NCBI GenBank assembly: GCA_021775805.1
Contig: JAJFHD010000016.1
Span: forward strand, 1-64,000
Length of the DNA: 64,000 nt
Direction: 5' to 3'
DNA from: Alphaproteobacteria bacterium
GTDB lineage: Bacteria > Pseudomonadota > Alphaproteobacteria > Rhizobiales > JAJFHC01
Within the stretch, counting starts at the first letter, position 1, and each line of letters opens with the position of its first letter. Of this stretch, positions 62,972 to 64,000 are shown piece by piece. The notes beneath the pieces were generated by a model that was not told where the DNA came from, did not search any database, and was given only the letters and a program-made list of their open reading frames with translations. The position numbers and the translations under genes are program-made.

Positions 62972-64000
62972 ATGTTTCTGGATTTCGACATGACCCTGCT
63001 TCAGGCGGGCGGCCACACGGTGTCGCTGGGGGAAGCTGTTCTGGCGACGGTGGGACTGACCGTTGCCGTGCTGATTGCCATACTGGCGGCACTCTGGCGC
63101 AGCAGCAACCACCGGGCAGCGATCGCCGAAGACGACCGCAAACGGGCGTCTGAACTGGAAATCCGCCTGGCGGAAATGGCGACCCGGCTGCAGACCATTG
63201 CCGAGACCGCCGCCAGCCGGGAGGCCCACATGGCGCGCACGCTCAACCAGCGTCTCGACCACATGGGCCACCGCATCGGCCAGTCCATGGAAACCAATAC
63301 CAAGCGCACCAGCGACAGTCTGGCCTCGCTGCAGGAGCGTCTGGCGGTGATCGACACCGCCCAGAAGAACATTACCGAACTGTCAACCCAGGTGGTCGGC
63401 CTGCAGGACATCCTTGCCAACAAGCAATCGCGCGGCGCCTTCGGCCAGGGGCGCATGGAAGCGATCATCATGGACGGTATGGCCAAGAGTTCGTTCAGCT
63501 TTCAAGCAACGCTTTCGAACGGCACCAGGCCCGACTGCCTGATTCACCTGCCCAACATGACCGGCGGCATCGTGATCGATGCCAAGTTCCCGCTCGAGGC
63601 CTTCAATGCCCTGCGGGAAGCCGGCAGCCCCGAGGACACCAAGGCCTGGTCGCAGCGGCTGCGCGGCGACGTGACCAAGCATATCCGCGACATTTCCGAG
63701 AAATACCTGATTCCCGGCGAAACCCAGGACACCGCCATCATGTTCGTGCCCTCGGAGTCGGTATATGCGGACCTGCACGAGCTGTTCGAAGACCTGATCC
63801 AGAAAGCCTACCGGTCCCGTGTCGTGATCGTCTCGCCCAACATGCTGATGCTGGCGGTGCAGACCATGCAGGCGATCCTCAAGGACGCCCAGATGCGTGA
63901 ACAGGCCGGTCTGATCCAGGCCGAAGTGGGCAAGCTGATGCAGGACGTCTACCGCACCCGCGACCGGGTGCTCGACCTGCAGCGCCATTTCGGCCAGGCC
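62972..64000 (+). CDS. rmuC: DNA recombination protein RmuC, partial at window edge
   Basis: The frame from ATG 62972 runs off the window (343 codons visible). N-terminal membrane segment ATVGLTVAVLIAILAALW near 25-42, then a long coiled coil (about 50-135), then the RmuC nuclease-like core SSFSFQATLSNGTRPDCLIHLP, GIVIDAKFPLEAFNAL, DISEKYLIPGETQDTAIMFVP and SRVVIVSPNMLMLAVQTM. RmuC limits DNA inversions and recombination. The remaining C-terminus lies outside the window. Confidence 0.92.
   Translation, partial: MFLDFDMTLLQAGGHTVSLGEAVLATVGLTVAVLIAILAALWRSSNHRAAIAEDDRKRASELEIRLAEMATRLQTIAETAASREAHMARTLNQRLDHMGHRIGQSMETNTKRTSDSLASLQERLAVIDTAQKNITELSTQVVGLQDILANKQSRGAFGQGRMEAIIMDGMAKSSFSFQATLSNGTRPDCLIHLPNMTGGIVIDAKFPLEAFNALREAGSPEDTKAWSQRLRGDVTKHIRDISEKYLIPGETQDTAIMFVPSESVYADLHELFEDLIQKAYRSRVVIVSPNMLMLAVQTMQAILKDAQMREQAGLIQAEVGKLMQDVYRTRDRVLDLQRHFGQA

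Overview
The window looks like a chromosome segment from a Hyphomicrobiales (Rhizobiales) type alphaproteobacterium. The evidence is the housekeeping block rpmH-rnpA-yidC-engB-argB ... HAD 5'-nucleotidase-dapD-dapE ... truA/fmt/def-rmuC, the high-GC coding style, and families typical of that order (DUF2336, TVP38 paired with a flavoprotein disulfide reductase, IS481/IS630/IS5 remnants). The genus cannot be fixed from sequence alone.

Region 1 (about 259-30075) is a genomic island of about 29.8 kb inserted in the 3' half of a tRNA-Arg(ACG) gene. A 46-bp direct repeat marks its ends: the left copy is a tRNA fragment, the right copy lies inside the intact tRNA. A P4-type tyrosine integrase sits just inside the left end, and near-identical 19-bp TGTGACTT repeats lie near both ends. 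Cargo, left to right: a small adenine-methyltransferase-like protein, a DUF6197 protein, a MerR regulator overlapping a VIT/VWA protein with a large inverted repeat in front, a Sel1 remnant, a complete type 3 BREX phage-defence operon (brxR, brxF, brxC, pglX, brxHII, pglZ, brxA-position gene), a graveyard of IS630/IS5/IS21 pieces, a seven-gene minus-strand operon in which every junction overlaps (AlpA-like regulator, 37-aa protein, Toprim primase, DUF927 ATPase, zinc-finger protein, DUF6788, unknown), a divergent zinc-finger protein and an intact IS5 transposase.

Region 2 (30030-41560) is core-like: tRNA-Arg, P1 peptidase, gamma-glutamyltransferase, a sensor kinase, a disulfide reductase with a TVP38 membrane protein, then rpmH (GTG start, with a good promoter), rnpA, yidC, engB and argB.

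Region 3 (41561-57073) separates argB from the HAD 5'-nucleotidase/dapD genes and looks accessory. It holds an IclR-regulated cassette (FAD-dependent amine/amino-acid oxidase plus a taurine/nitrate-type ABC importer whose permease has a very long N-terminal extension), and then a shortened second copy of argB, so the cassette is bracketed by argB sequence. After that come a receiver protein, a methyltransferase and a truncated TadG-like protein bracketed by 143-bp direct repeats, small membrane proteins, and a DUF2336 protein translationally coupled to a PAS/GAF/GGDEF diguanylate cyclase.

Region 4 (57074-64000) returns to core genes: HAD 5'-nucleotidase, dapD and dapE (lysine/peptidoglycan), a membrane protein, the minus-strand def-fmt-truA set, and the start of rmuC, which runs off the window.

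Most notable: the frameshifted BREX regulator, the mosaic look of pglX, the MerR-VIT/VWA pair with its four-half-site operator-like repeat, the compact seven-gene overlap operon, and the mini-argB that closes the oxidase/ABC cassette.
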